DNA from: Thermococcus pacificus
Lineage (GTDB): Archaea; Methanobacteriota_B; Thermococci; Thermococcales; Thermococcaceae
Reading direction: 5' to 3'
Assembly: GCF_002214485.1 (NCBI RefSeq)
Contig: NZ_CP015102.1
Location: 620,001 to 684,000 of the forward strand
Length of the DNA: 64,000 nt
Shown: one piece after another, positions 13,995 to 21,644 of the stretch
Numbering within the stretch: position 1 is the first letter of the stretch
Layout: each line of letters starts with the position of its first letter
Program-made: the position numbers and the translations under genes
Notes under the pieces: model-generated
Databases searched by the model: none
Seen by the model: only the letters and a program-made list of their open reading frames with translations
Told to the model about the DNA's origin: nothing

Positions 13995-14370
13995 GGGCAT
14001 GGAACGCGTCTGGCTCATGAGAGCTAAAGGAATGCGCGAGGTTGAGATAGCCGAGACCCTCGGGATATCGAGGCAGGCCGTAAACAAGGCATTGAAGGAT
14101 GCCCGGGTCAAGCTCTTTGAAGCGTTCTTTGGCCTTGCCGAGGTCTTCTCGTGGGACGTGGTGAGGGTCAACGCCGAGAAGGGCTTCATGGTGGCGAGGG
14201 GGAAGTGCGGCGATGAGAACGTTCGCGTTTACGCCTTCTACCTCCCGGGAAGGGGGATAAGGGCCTTCTTCAACGGCGAGTTTCCGGAATACATTCTCCA
14301 ACACGCGATTAGCATCGGCCTTATATGGAAGAAGGAAAGGGCTGAACTGGTGAAGGTCCTCGAGGGATGA
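13978..14370 (+). CDS. Tfx-family/sigma-region-4-like HTH protein
   Basis: The protein has 130 residues. The N-terminal HTH (residues 3-40: LPEGMERVWLMRAKGMREVE, then IAETLGISRQAVNKALK) matches the Tfx type, in which a sigma-70 region 4-like HTH is followed by a small archaeal domain (about 55-125). Tfx of Methanothermobacter binds DNA next to the fmdECB promoter. It overlaps the membrane protein gene by 17 bases and is the likely autoregulator at the TTGTCAA/TTGACAA site (inference). Its stop codon touches the stop codon of the convergent DUF1648 gene with no gap. Confidence 0.75.
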   Translation: MLRLPEGMERVWLMRAKGMREVEIAETLGISRQAVNKALKDARVKLFEAFFGLAEVFSWDVVRVNAEKGFMVARGKCGDENVRVYAFYLPGRGIRAFFNGEFPEYILQHAISIGLIWKKERAELVKVLEG

Positions 14371-14772
14371 CTACTTTGCCTTTGCCAGCCGGTATATCCC
14401 AAGGAAAACGAATGCAAGGAATATCCACGCCGAATAGCCTATCCACTCCCCTGGGATTGCCCCCACGTTGTAGAGGATCACCATCGAGAAGACTACGATC
14501 AGCCCGAGGCCCATCAGCGTGGTGAACTCGGCCCAAGCTTTCCAGTCGGCTGGGGAGAAGTGCTTCATCCTCGCGAAGAATCCGGGGTCCCTTCCGAGCA
14601 GGGTGAGGCCGAAGAACATGGCCCAGACCATCATAGGCACGCCCACCGCTCCCCATGCCCGCGACATGAAGCCGTTTGGGTTTCCAGATGCGTCGAAGTG
14701 GGACGCCATAGGCTCCGGTAGGGAGTTCCAGTTGACGGCAACGAGCAGTAGATAGAGGCCGAGGAAGGCCAG
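14371..14772 (-). pseudogene. DUF1648 domain membrane protein lacking a normal start codon
   Basis: The open frame continues upstream of the first ATG (14709) through 21 sense codons reading LAFLGLYLLLVAVNWNSLPE (then P) directly to the TAG of the SdpI gene, in the same frame. Those codons encode the first membrane segment and the LP-P-x-ASHFDASGNPNGF motif typical of the DUF1648 N-terminus, so the true domain begins before 14709. No ATG, GTG or TTG is available; the first codon after the stop is CTG. A total of 112 residues from the ATG and 133 from the CTG are encoded, with two or three more membrane segments. It may be a start-lost gene, a CTG-started gene, or the C-terminal half of an amber-interrupted SdpI-DUF1648 fusion. 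Confidence 0.55.
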
Positions 14773-15162
14773 CTACACGAGCAGGTAGGGCTTTATGTTC
14801 GCCTCTATTCTCTCCCCCGTGGGTTTTTCTGGGGCTTCCTCCGAGAGTTCTTCAAGCTCGTACGTTCTCTTGGCCACAGCCACGGATACACCCACGCCGG
14901 CAAGGACCCCGACGATGAGGACGATGAGAAAAGCCCCTATTGAAGCCCCTGCAATGGCCATGATGACGAGAAAGAGGGAAAACCCCACGAAGAACAGCCC
15001 TCCAGCCGTGTTTGCCTTCCGCCACGCTTCTTTCGACATGTAAGTGTAGCCTATCCTAACCCCAATAAAGGGGTTCTGTCTGTTCCGGAAGGCCAGGGTT
15101 AAGAGGCCTGCAGCTAGGAGGGTCAGGCCTATGAAAACCTCAAAGGCGGTTTGAAACTCCAC
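14773..15162 (-). CDS. SdpI-family membrane protein
   Basis: The protein has 129 residues. Two or three membrane segments are seen (about 8-26, 52-70, 76-95). The motif NPFIGVRIGYTYMSKEAWRKANTAGGLFF is the hallmark of the SdpI/YfhL family, known in Bacillus as an immunity and signalling protein against the SdpC toxin. In Bacillus SdpI this domain is joined to DUF1648 in one chain; here the DUF1648 part follows in the same frame after a TAG. It is preceded one base away by a PadR regulator, a common pairing with SdpI. A role in envelope defence is inferred only. Confidence 0.75.
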   Translation of the reverse strand: MEFQTAFEVFIGLTLLAAGLLTLAFRNRQNPFIGVRIGYTYMSKEAWRKANTAGGLFFVGFSLFLVIMAIAGASIGAFLIVLIVGVLAGVGVSVAVAKRTYELEELSEEAPEKPTGERIEANIKPYLLV

Positions 15163-15163
15163 C

Positions 15164-15523
15164 CTACCATCCCCCGTTCACCTTCTCTACGACCATCACG
15201 GTCTCCCTGATTTCATCCCTAAGCTCCCCCAAAACCTCCCTCCCAAGCTCGGTGAGGCGGTAGTACTTCCTCGGCCTTCCGTCCGCTTCGGCCCACTCGT
15301 CCTCCACAAGGCCGAGCTTTTTAAGTCCCTTCAGGATGTCGTACAAAGCCCCTTCACTCGGGACGAGCCTCCCACCGCTAAGCTCGCCGAGCCTCTTCCT
15401 TATCGCGTAGCCGTGCAGTTCGCCCTCCCTTTCTAGAATGGAAAGAATTAAGTAGGAGTAAAGGCCGGAGCGGAGTTCCTTTCGGAGCTTCTTGAGGGCC
15501 TTCTCCTTCGGGTTTCCGAGCAA
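15164..15523 (-). CDS. PadR-family transcriptional regulator
   Basis: The protein has 119 residues. The winged helix runs from LYSYLILSILEREGELHGYA through LSGGRLVPSEGALYDILKGLKKLGLVEDEW, with the characteristic PadR wing RPRKYYRLTELGREVL and a C-terminal dimerisation helix. The PadR family typically represses its own operon with membrane or efflux genes. The stop codon is one base from the SdpI start, and the YhfC-like gene ends 6 bases before its start. So it sits mid-operon: YbjQ, YhfC, PadR, SdpI, DUF1648. Confidence 0.85.
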   Translation of the reverse strand: MLGNPKEKALKKLRKELRSGLYSYLILSILEREGELHGYAIRKRLGELSGGRLVPSEGALYDILKGLKKLGLVEDEWAEADGRPRKYYRLTELGREVLGELRDEIRETVMVVEKVNGGW

Positions 15524-15529
15524 GCTTTC

Positions 15530-16261
15530 TCACCATATGGGCCTTTCTTCCACTTCTGGCTCACTGAGTGCCTTTAACGCCCCGTAAGCAAACACTAGGA
15601 TTCCAACAACCGCAACGGCGGCCTCCAGGAAGTAGGCTAGGACGTTTAACGTGTGAACGGGCCGGGGCTCCATAAAGAATGCCAGCTGGAAGTATGCCGC
15701 ACCTGTGTCAAGTACCGTGTGGAGGCCAATCATGTAAAGGAGTCCCCTCTTTCCCAGGCCTTTTTGGGCGTAGTAGGCTAAAAGAACCGCGGTTCCTACG
15801 TGGAAGAGGGTCGTGAAATAGCGCTCGCCCATGGAAACGAGGGCGTTCAGAAGGGGCACTTCCGGTGAGAGCCCGCGGGTGATCAATGGAATGGCTGTGG
15901 CGATGGCTATCACAACTGCCTCAGTCACGCCAAAGCCGAGGCCAACGAAGACGGCCTCACGGAGCCTTCTCTCCCTGACGAGGTAGTACTTAACGCCCTC
16001 CTGGACAAAGCCAGCGGCTAATCCAAGCCAGAGTGCCACAGCAACCGTGAAGGCCGTTCCCCTCGCCACAACGTCCGCGTTTGACCTGATGCCGATCCCC
16101 AGGAGGGGGAGCTGCTGAACCGGGTTCTGGACTATCATCGCAAGGAAAAACGCTGCCAGACCCAGAATGAACTCGGCCCACCTCTGCTTTCTGAAACCGA
16201 CTGCATAAACCGTCGCCCAGGCGAGTAAGGCCCCCAGAATGGTAAATGGGAACGGGTACAT
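15530..16261 (-). CDS. YhfC-family putative glutamic intramembrane protease
   Basis: The protein has 243 residues from the ATG at 16261 (GGAGTGAGG upstream, overlapping the YbjQ stop). Seven or so membrane segments are seen. Conserved polar positions lie inside membrane helices: AGFVQEGVKYYLVR near 90-105, ERYFTTLFHVGTAVLLAYY near 145-163 and GLHTVLDTGAAY near 180-190. This is the EExxK/H/H pattern of the YhfC (DUF2324) group, related to CPBP/PrsW proteases. The first Glu is replaced by Gln in QEGVKY, which could affect activity. Substrates are unknown. Confidence 0.7.
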   Translation of the reverse strand: MYPFPFTILGALLAWATVYAVGFRKQRWAEFILGLAAFFLAMIVQNPVQQLPLLGIGIRSNADVVARGTAFTVAVALWLGLAAGFVQEGVKYYLVRERRLREAVFVGLGFGVTEAVVIAIATAIPLITRGLSPEVPLLNALVSMGERYFTTLFHVGTAVLLAYYAQKGLGKRGLLYMIGLHTVLDTGAAYFQLAFFMEPRPVHTLNVLAYFLEAAVAVVGILVFAYGALKALSEPEVEERPIW

Positions 16262-16266
16262 GGCCC

Positions 16267-16605
16267 TCACTCCTTCTCGACGACGACGGCCGTTCCGTAG
16301 GCGTAGACCTCCGCGACGCTCGAACCGACGTTTGAAGTGGCAAAGCGGACGTCAACGACCGCGTTGGCCCCCATCTCCTTGGCGTGAAGCACCATTCTTC
16401 TCAAAGCTTCTTCCCTCGCCTCGGCCATCATCTCAGTGTACTCTTTGACTTCACCGCCCTTGATGTTCCTGAGGACGGCCATTATGTCCCTCCCAAGATG
16501 GGTTGCCTTGACGATGCCCCCTCTGGCAATGCCCTTGACCTCGACTATCCTGTAGCCGGGGATTGCCTCTGTGGTGACAACAATAACATCTTCAATGGTC
16601 TCCAT
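16267..16605 (-). CDS. YbjQ/UPF0145 family protein
   Basis: The protein has 112 residues from the ATG at 16605, with GGGGTGA five bases upstream. The sequence VVTTEAIPGYRIVEVKGIARGGIVKATHLG, the central AREEALRRMVLHAKEMGANAVVDVRF and the end YAYGTAVVVEK are the conserved parts of the YbjQ fold, a pentameric beta-rich protein sometimes called heavy-metal-binding. Its function is not established. It heads the YbjQ-YhfC-PadR-SdpI operon. A perfect palindrome (16618-16640) covers its promoter region. Confidence 0.8.
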   Translation of the reverse strand: METIEDVIVVTTEAIPGYRIVEVKGIARGGIVKATHLGRDIMAVLRNIKGGEVKEYTEMMAEAREEALRRMVLHAKEMGANAVVDVRFATSNVGSSVAEVYAYGTAVVVEKE

Positions 16606-16617
16606 ATCGGTCACCCC

Positions 16618-16640
16618 TATACCTCGAACTTCGAGGTATA
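16618..16640. promoter_or_regulatory. Perfect 11-1-11 palindrome between ybjQ and dph2
   Basis: TATACCTCGAA, one C, then TTCGAGGTATA form a perfect inverted repeat in the divergent promoter region. It sits at the TATA/start region of the YbjQ operon and about 15 bases upstream of the dph2 TATA (TATTTAAAG near 16656). It is probably an operator for a dimeric regulator; the PadR protein encoded in the YbjQ operon is the natural candidate (inference). Confidence 0.65.
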
Positions 16641-16696
16641 TTTGGTGGGGAGAAGTATTTAAAGCTTTCCCGCTGAGAGTGCATAGGTGCGAGACA

Positions 16697-17725
16697 ATGC
16701 ATGAGATACCTTTTGAGGAGATACTTCAAAGGCTTCTCGATCTTAAAGCTAACCGTGTTCTCATTCAGACTCCAGAGGGCCTGAAGGGGGAGGCACAGGC
16801 ATTAGCGGACTTCCTTGAGAGGAATGGGATAGAGGCGATAATAAGCGGCGACATCAACTACGGCGCCTGTGACCCGGCTGATACAGAGGCCAAAAGGCTC
16901 GGCTGCGGCGCCCTTATCCATCTAGGCCACAGCTACATGGCGCTCCACCTCGAGGTTCCGACGCTCTTCGTGCCGGCCTTCGCGAAGGTCGACGTCGTTC
17001 CAGCCCTCGAGCGGAACATTGAAGAGATTAAAAAGCTCGGGAAGAAAATAGCGCTTGTAACAACGACCCAGCACATCCACCAGCTTGAAAGGGCGAGGAC
17101 GTTCTTGGAAGAGAACGGTTTTGAAGTCCTCGTTGGGAAAGGCGACTCTCGCGTCAGCTGGCCTGGACAGGTTCTCGGCTGCAACTTCTCTGCCGCGAGG
17201 GTCAATGCCGATGGGGTTTTATTCATTGGAGCGGGTTATTTCCACCCGATAGGCCTTGCAATCTCAACGAGAAAGCCCACACTCGCGGTAAATCCCTACT
17301 CGGGCGATGCAATATGGATGGACAAAGAAGCTGAACGGCTCATCAGGAAGCGCTGGGCGCAGATAGCGAAGGCTATGGACGCGGAACGCTTTGGCGTAAT
17401 CACGAGTACCAAGAAGGGACAGTTAAGGCTTGCGGAGGCGAAGCGCGTGGTAAAGCTCCTCCGCGAGCACGGGAAGTACGCTAAGCTGATAGCGATGAAC
17501 CACATAAGCTACCCGGCTTTGGAGGGCTTTGACTTCGATGCCTATGTCGTCGTCGCCTGCCCGAGGGTCCCGATAGATGACTACGAAAACTGGAGGAAGC
17601 CGGTGCTCACGCCGAGGGAGGTCGAGATACTCCTCGGCCTGCGCGATGACTACGAGTTCGACGAAATACTCGGCGTTGAACGAAAGGAAGATGAACCGCC
17701 TGGGATATCTGTTAAGGGGTTGTGA
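16697..17725 (+). CDS. dph2: Diphthamide biosynthesis protein Dph2 (radical 4Fe-4S enzyme)
   Basis: The protein has 342 residues, the length of Pyrococcus horikoshii Dph2. Three separated Cys that bind the 4Fe-4S cluster are present: Cys58 in INYGACDPAD, one in VLGCNFSA (about 163) and one in VVACPRVPID (about 287). The homodimer uses SAM to transfer the 3-amino-3-carboxypropyl group to the target His of elongation factor aEF2, the first step of diphthamide synthesis. The start is ATG at 16697, about 35 bases downstream of a TATA box. It is a single gene. Confidence 0.95.
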   Translation: MHEIPFEEILQRLLDLKANRVLIQTPEGLKGEAQALADFLERNGIEAIISGDINYGACDPADTEAKRLGCGALIHLGHSYMALHLEVPTLFVPAFAKVDVVPALERNIEEIKKLGKKIALVTTTQHIHQLERARTFLEENGFEVLVGKGDSRVSWPGQVLGCNFSAARVNADGVLFIGAGYFHPIGLAISTRKPTLAVNPYSGDAIWMDKEAERLIRKRWAQIAKAMDAERFGVITSTKKGQLRLAEAKRVVKLLREHGKYAKLIAMNHISYPALEGFDFDAYVVVACPRVPIDDYENWRKPVLTPREVEILLGLRDDYEFDEILGVERKEDEPPGISVKGL

Positions 17726-17735
17726 TTTCCACCAT

Positions 17736-17993
17736 TCATTTCTTAGATACCAGCTCTATGGCCCTTATGACATCTTCCTCTGTTCTAACCCTGATGCCGA
17801 GGCCCTTCTCGTCGGCCATCTTCTGGAGCATCGCCCTCGTCGGAAACTCCCCCAAATATCTTACGAGTGTCCTGTAGACCTCGTGGGGGTCTGTTTCATT
17901 TGAGATATCCTCTATCGCTCCTTCAAGGCCCTGGAGCATTATGCTGAGGAAGTCGTACTTGGTTTTGAGGACCTCGAGTATCCTCTCAGCCAT
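17736..17993 (-). CDS. Small helical protein of the KaiC-like operon (85 residues)
   Basis: The protein has 85 residues from the ATG at 17993 (GGGTGAG upstream, inside the end of the preceding gene). It is predicted all-helical: AERILEVLKTKYDFLSIMLQ, then VYRTLVRYLGEFPTRAMLQKMADEKG and a last helix. No family was recognised. It is the last gene of a three-gene overlapping operon led by a double-domain KaiC-like ATPase, so it may be a partner or adaptor. Confidence 0.6.
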   Translation of the reverse strand: MAERILEVLKTKYDFLSIMLQGLEGAIEDISNETDPHEVYRTLVRYLGEFPTRAMLQKMADEKGLGIRVRTEEDVIRAIELVSKK

Positions 17994-17994
17994 A

Positions 17995-18297
17995 TCACTC
18001 ACCCACGTAGCTCTTCAGGGCCTTTAGGAGGCCTTCCTCACTCTCCTCTTCAACACTAAGGTGGAGCTCCCTCACCAGGCTCTGGAGGAACATCACGGCC
18101 GCGAACTCCCCGAAGAGGTCCTTGACGGCGTCGTAGAAGAGCTCCGGATCCCTCCCGGCGAGCTCAAGGGTTTCCCCGTATTTTGCCTTCAGGTACGCCT
18201 CCACGGCAACTAAGAAGTGGGGGCCAAACTTGGTGAGGAGTTCCCTGGCGGTGGCGACAACCATCCCCCTGTTTATCTCGGAGTGGAACTCACTCAA
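17995..18297 (-). CDS. Small helical protein of the KaiC-like operon (100 residues)
   Basis: The protein has 100 residues from a TTG at 18297, which overlaps the stop of the KaiC-like gene; an ATG at 18264 is an alternative. It is all-helical and acidic, with FGPHFLVAVEAYLKAKYGET followed by RDPELFYDAVKDLFGEFAA. This pattern resembles the small archaeal NitrOD5/DUF3227-type domain, but I hold that loosely. It lies between the ATPase gene and the 85-residue gene with overlaps on both sides. The function is unknown. Confidence 0.6.
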   Translation of the reverse strand: MSEFHSEINRGMVVATARELLTKFGPHFLVAVEAYLKAKYGETLELAGRDPELFYDAVKDLFGEFAAVMFLQSLVRELHLSVEEESEEGLLKALKSYVGE

Positions 18298-19636
18298 TCC
18301 TTATCCCCCCTTCCCCTATCGTGAAGCGCCTCAGCGTTGGGTCGCTCTTCGAGCGCCTGCTCTTCAGGACTATGATCGCGCGCTCAAGCGTCTCCCCTAT
18401 TGCCTTGGGGAAGGTGTACATGAGGAACACCAGGTTGTCAACGAGGGTGCTGAACCCGGTCCTCACCATTTTTTCCCATCCTGCACCGGTGTACGTTAGG
18501 ACGAGAGTTAGAGCGCGCTCCTTTGATAGGAGCTGGAGGTAGCGGAGGGCCTTGGTGAACTCCTCCTCGTTCATGTGAGCCTGCATCGCGGACAGGGAGT
18601 CTATTATGAGCACGTCGGCATTTTCTCGCTCCACGAGGGACTTTATCATAACGTAGTACTCAACCGGAGTCTTTGCCTCTGGCACCAGGGAGAGTATTTT
18701 GAACTCACCTTCGAGGCCCAGCTTCTCCTTTGCATCCCTTAGCCCCTCAGCAGTTTCCTCGAAGGCTATGTAGAGGACTCTCTTTCCTGCCTTCGAGAGG
18801 TTCGCGGCTATGTTGAGGGCCAGTATCGTCTTTCCTGAACCTGTTGGGCCAGCAAGAAGCGTTATGCTACCCTCGTAGAGGCCGCCCCCGAGTAAGTCAT
18901 CGAAGCCGGGTATGTTCGTCCTGATGCGCTCTCTTCTCTTCTCCTCTTCCACAAACTCAAGCTCTGGAACGGCGAAGACCTCTATGCCCTTATCTGTAAT
19001 CACGTACTCGTATGAGTAGCGCTCAAGGGGCCTGTTGCGCATCTTGGGTATCCTCATGTAGCGCCGAATTATCTCGCCGTACTTCTCCATCTCAAGGACT
19101 ATAACCCCGTCCGCCACGAACTCCTCGATGCCAAAACCTATACCCTTTCCACCGTAGGGTATCTCGTCGATAAGGAAAACGAGCATGTTGAGCGCGTTCA
19201 CGAGTCTGCCCACTATCGAGTGCAGGAAGGCCCTGAGGTGTATCTCACCAAAAACCTGGCCGAAAACAGTTATGGAGTCGAAAACGACTATGTCCGGTTT
19301 CCAGTCCACCAGATCGGTGACGAGGTAGTCCACGAAGTCCTCAAACTCATCCTTCGGCAGGGTGAGCATGTCGTAGAACCTGAAGAGGCCCTTTTCCTCC
19401 ATCTCCCTGAGGTCTATCCCCTGGTTCAGCGCACCCTCATAGAACTGCTTCTTGGTCTCGGCGAAGGAGATGTAGGCTCCCTTTAGGCCCCTCTTCATGT
19501 TGTTGTAGAGAACGTGGAGCATAAGGTGGGTCTTACCCGCCCCGGGGTTTCCGGCTATTAAAACCGTCGAACCCCTGTTGAAACCGCCGCTCAAAGCCCT
19601 GTCAAGGCTCTCTATGCCCGTTGGTATGATTTTCAT
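18290..19636 (-). CDS. KaiC-like ATPase with two RecA-type domains
   Basis: The protein has 448 residues from the ATG at 19636, chosen for the GGGGGGAAGAG upstream; the longer frame is not needed. The N-terminal KaiC domain (about 1-225) has Walker A GNPGAGKTH and Walker B IVVFDSITVFG. The C-terminal domain (about 235-448) has Walker A GPTGSGKTI, IAFEETAEGLR and VLIIDSLSAMQAH. Both P-loops look intact. Archaeal KaiC-like proteins act in signalling and motility contexts. The two small helical proteins encoded downstream with overlapping genes are probable partners. The role is otherwise unknown. Confidence 0.88.
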   Translation of the reverse strand: MKIIPTGIESLDRALSGGFNRGSTVLIAGNPGAGKTHLMLHVLYNNMKRGLKGAYISFAETKKQFYEGALNQGIDLREMEEKGLFRFYDMLTLPKDEFEDFVDYLVTDLVDWKPDIVVFDSITVFGQVFGEIHLRAFLHSIVGRLVNALNMLVFLIDEIPYGGKGIGFGIEEFVADGVIVLEMEKYGEIIRRYMRIPKMRNRPLERYSYEYVITDKGIEVFAVPELEFVEEEKRRERIRTNIPGFDDLLGGGLYEGSITLLAGPTGSGKTILALNIAANLSKAGKRVLYIAFEETAEGLRDAKEKLGLEGEFKILSLVPEAKTPVEYYVMIKSLVERENADVLIIDSLSAMQAHMNEEEFTKALRYLQLLSKERALTLVLTYTGAGWEKMVRTGFSTLVDNLVFLMYTFPKAIGETLERAIIVLKSRRSKSDPTLRRFTIGEGGIRIE

Positions 19637-19702
19637 GTCTCTTCCCCCCGGAAAGGTTAATGCACAAAAAATATAAATAGTTTTCTGAATTTTAAAGCCA
19701 CT

Positions 19703-20338
19703 ATGATGAAAAAGAAGCACCTCGCGATGACGCTTTCAAAATTAAAGGGCTTTCCGAAGCCGAAGCAGGAGCTGGAGCAATACAGGACGCCGGGAAACGT
19801 TGCGGCGGAGCTTTTATGGCTGGCCCACTCCCTCGGCGATATTGAGGGCAGGGTCATAGCGGACCTCGGCGCCGGGACGGGAGTTTTGAGCATCGGGGCG
19901 GCGCTCCTGGGGGCGAAAAAGGTTTACGCGGTTGAGATAGACGGGAATGCCCTCAGGATAGCCAAAGAAAACGCCCGCTCCCTTGGTGTTGAGTGCGTTG
20001 AGTTCATAAACGCCGACGTCTCTGGGTTCTCGGAGAGGGTTGATACGGTCGTGATGAACCCGCCCTTCGGGAGCCAGGTAAAGCACGCGGACAGGCCGTT
20101 CCTCCTCAAGGCTTTCGAGGTGAGCGATGTGGTTTATTCCATCCACCTCGCGAAGCCTGAAGTTAGGGGCTTTATAGAGGCCTTCACTCGGGACAACGGG
20201 TTTGAAATTACCCACCGCATAACCCTGCCGTTTGAAATCCCCGCCCAGTTCCACTTCCACAAAAAGAGGCTGGAAAGGATTATGGTTGACGTATACAGGT
20301 TCGAGAGGGTTGGAAATGGGAAAGCTGAAACTGAGTGA
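19703..20338 (+). CDS. METTL5-like N6-adenine RNA methyltransferase
   Basis: The protein has 211 residues. The SAM motif IADLGAGTGVLSIGAALLGA lies near residue 52 and the catalytic NPPF (VVMNPPFGSQVKHADRPFL) near 118, the signature of N6-adenine methyltransferases. The N-terminus KHLAMTLSKLKGFPKPKQELEQYRTP is the METTL5 pattern also seen in P. horikoshii PH1948. METTL5 methylates an adenosine of small-subunit rRNA in eukaryotes; a similar rRNA role in archaea is likely. The 3' end overlaps the next RNA methyltransferase gene by 23 bases. It is divergent from the KaiC-like operon. Confidence 0.88.
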   Translation: MMKKKHLAMTLSKLKGFPKPKQELEQYRTPGNVAAELLWLAHSLGDIEGRVIADLGAGTGVLSIGAALLGAKKVYAVEIDGNALRIAKENARSLGVECVEFINADVSGFSERVDTVVMNPPFGSQVKHADRPFLLKAFEVSDVVYSIHLAKPEVRGFIEAFTRDNGFEITHRITLPFEIPAQFHFHKKRLERIMVDVYRFERVGNGKAETE

Positions 20339-21644
20339 CAGACAGCTCTACGCACTCATAGAGTCGGTCAAGCTCGGTGAAGAGGTGAAGCCGAGTCAGC
20401 AGGCCAAGAGAAAGGCCTTCGCAAAGTATAAAATCGAGGGCTGGGAGAACTCCAAGCTGACGGGGATTTTCTACTCCATCCAAAGGAGACTTGGCCTCAT
20501 AGACGAGATAATAGAAGAGCTCGTCGGCGTCTCCCCCCTCATCCTCGACCCCTGGCTGAGGGCCGCTTTGAGGGTGGCCGTCGAGGTCGCCGTATTCCGT
20601 GATCCGAATGAAAAAACAATTCAGCACCTCAGGGGCCTCGCCCAGTTTCTGTCAAAGCGAACCCACCCCTACGTTGGCTATTACTACTACGACATCCTTC
20701 CGAGGGTTCTCGAATACATGCCCGTTATCGACTCCGAGGAGAAGAGGCTGAAATGGGACTACCTGTTCCCCGAGTGGTTCATAAGGAGGGTGAGAAACCT
20801 CCTTGGAGACGAGGCAGAGGAACTCCTAAAAGCACTAAACGAGACCCTGCCAACGAGTATAAGGGTCAATCGGCTGAAGGTGAGCGTTGAGGACGTTGAG
20901 AACTACCTGAGAAAAAAGAACGTCCGCTTCGAGAGGAGCGAGAGGGTTGATACCGCCATCAGAATCCTCGACCCCTTCAACCCTGAGTGGCTTTTCAACA
21001 AGGGCTTTGCTGTAGCGCAGGAGGAGGCTGCTGCCGTTGCATCGCTCGTCCTCTCGCCAAAGCCCGGGGAGACAGTGGTAGACCTCGCGGCAGCTCCCGG
21101 TGGGAAGACGAGCCACATGGCCGAGTTAATGAACAACGAGGGTAAGATATACGCCTTCGACATTGACAAAGCAAGGGTAAAACGCATGAACGAAGTCTTG
21201 AGGAGAACGGGCGTAGAGATAGCGGAAACGATCAAAGCCGACGGCAGGAAAGCCCCGGAAATCCTCGGTGAGGGCGTGGCGGACAGGGTCATGCTCGACG
21301 CGCCGTGCACGAGCGATGGAACGATAGCAAAAAACCCTGAACTGAGGTGGCGCCTCCGCGAGAAGAACATTTCAAAAGTAGTCGCCCTCCAGAAGGAGCT
21401 AATAGAGAGTGCATGGAAGCTTTTAAAGCCTGGCGGGAGGATGCTTTACTCGACTTGCTCGATGCTCCCAGAGGAGAACGAGGAAGTTGTGAAGTGGTTT
21501 CTCAAGAGACACGAGAACGCGGAGCTAATCCCCCTCAACGGTCCATACGACGAAGGCTTTTTACCGGGCACGATGAGGGCGTGGCCCCACCGGCACGGGA
21601 CGATAGGCTTCTTCTACGCGCTGATTGAAAAGAAGAGGGGTTAA
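20316..21644 (+). CDS. NOL1/NOP2/NSUN-type RNA m5C methyltransferase (paralogue 1)
   Basis: The protein has 442 residues from the ATG at 20316. An N-terminal NusB-like helical domain (1-150) precedes a PUA/RRM-like part and the SAM domain, with VDLAAAPGGKTSHMAELM, motif IV LDAPCTSDGT and motif VI YSTCSMLPEENEE. The two Cys (PCT and TCS) are the catalytic pair of RNA m5C methyltransferases. Whether the target is rRNA or tRNA cannot be read from the sequence. It is translationally coupled to the METTL5-like gene, which suggests joint rRNA modification. Confidence 0.88.
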   Translation: MGKLKLSDRQLYALIESVKLGEEVKPSQQAKRKAFAKYKIEGWENSKLTGIFYSIQRRLGLIDEIIEELVGVSPLILDPWLRAALRVAVEVAVFRDPNEKTIQHLRGLAQFLSKRTHPYVGYYYYDILPRVLEYMPVIDSEEKRLKWDYLFPEWFIRRVRNLLGDEAEELLKALNETLPTSIRVNRLKVSVEDVENYLRKKNVRFERSERVDTAIRILDPFNPEWLFNKGFAVAQEEAAAVASLVLSPKPGETVVDLAAAPGGKTSHMAELMNNEGKIYAFDIDKARVKRMNEVLRRTGVEIAETIKADGRKAPEILGEGVADRVMLDAPCTSDGTIAKNPELRWRLREKNISKVVALQKELIESAWKLLKPGGRMLYSTCSMLPEENEEVVKWFLKRHENAELIPLNGPYDEGFLPGTMRAWPHRHGTIGFFYALIEKKRG

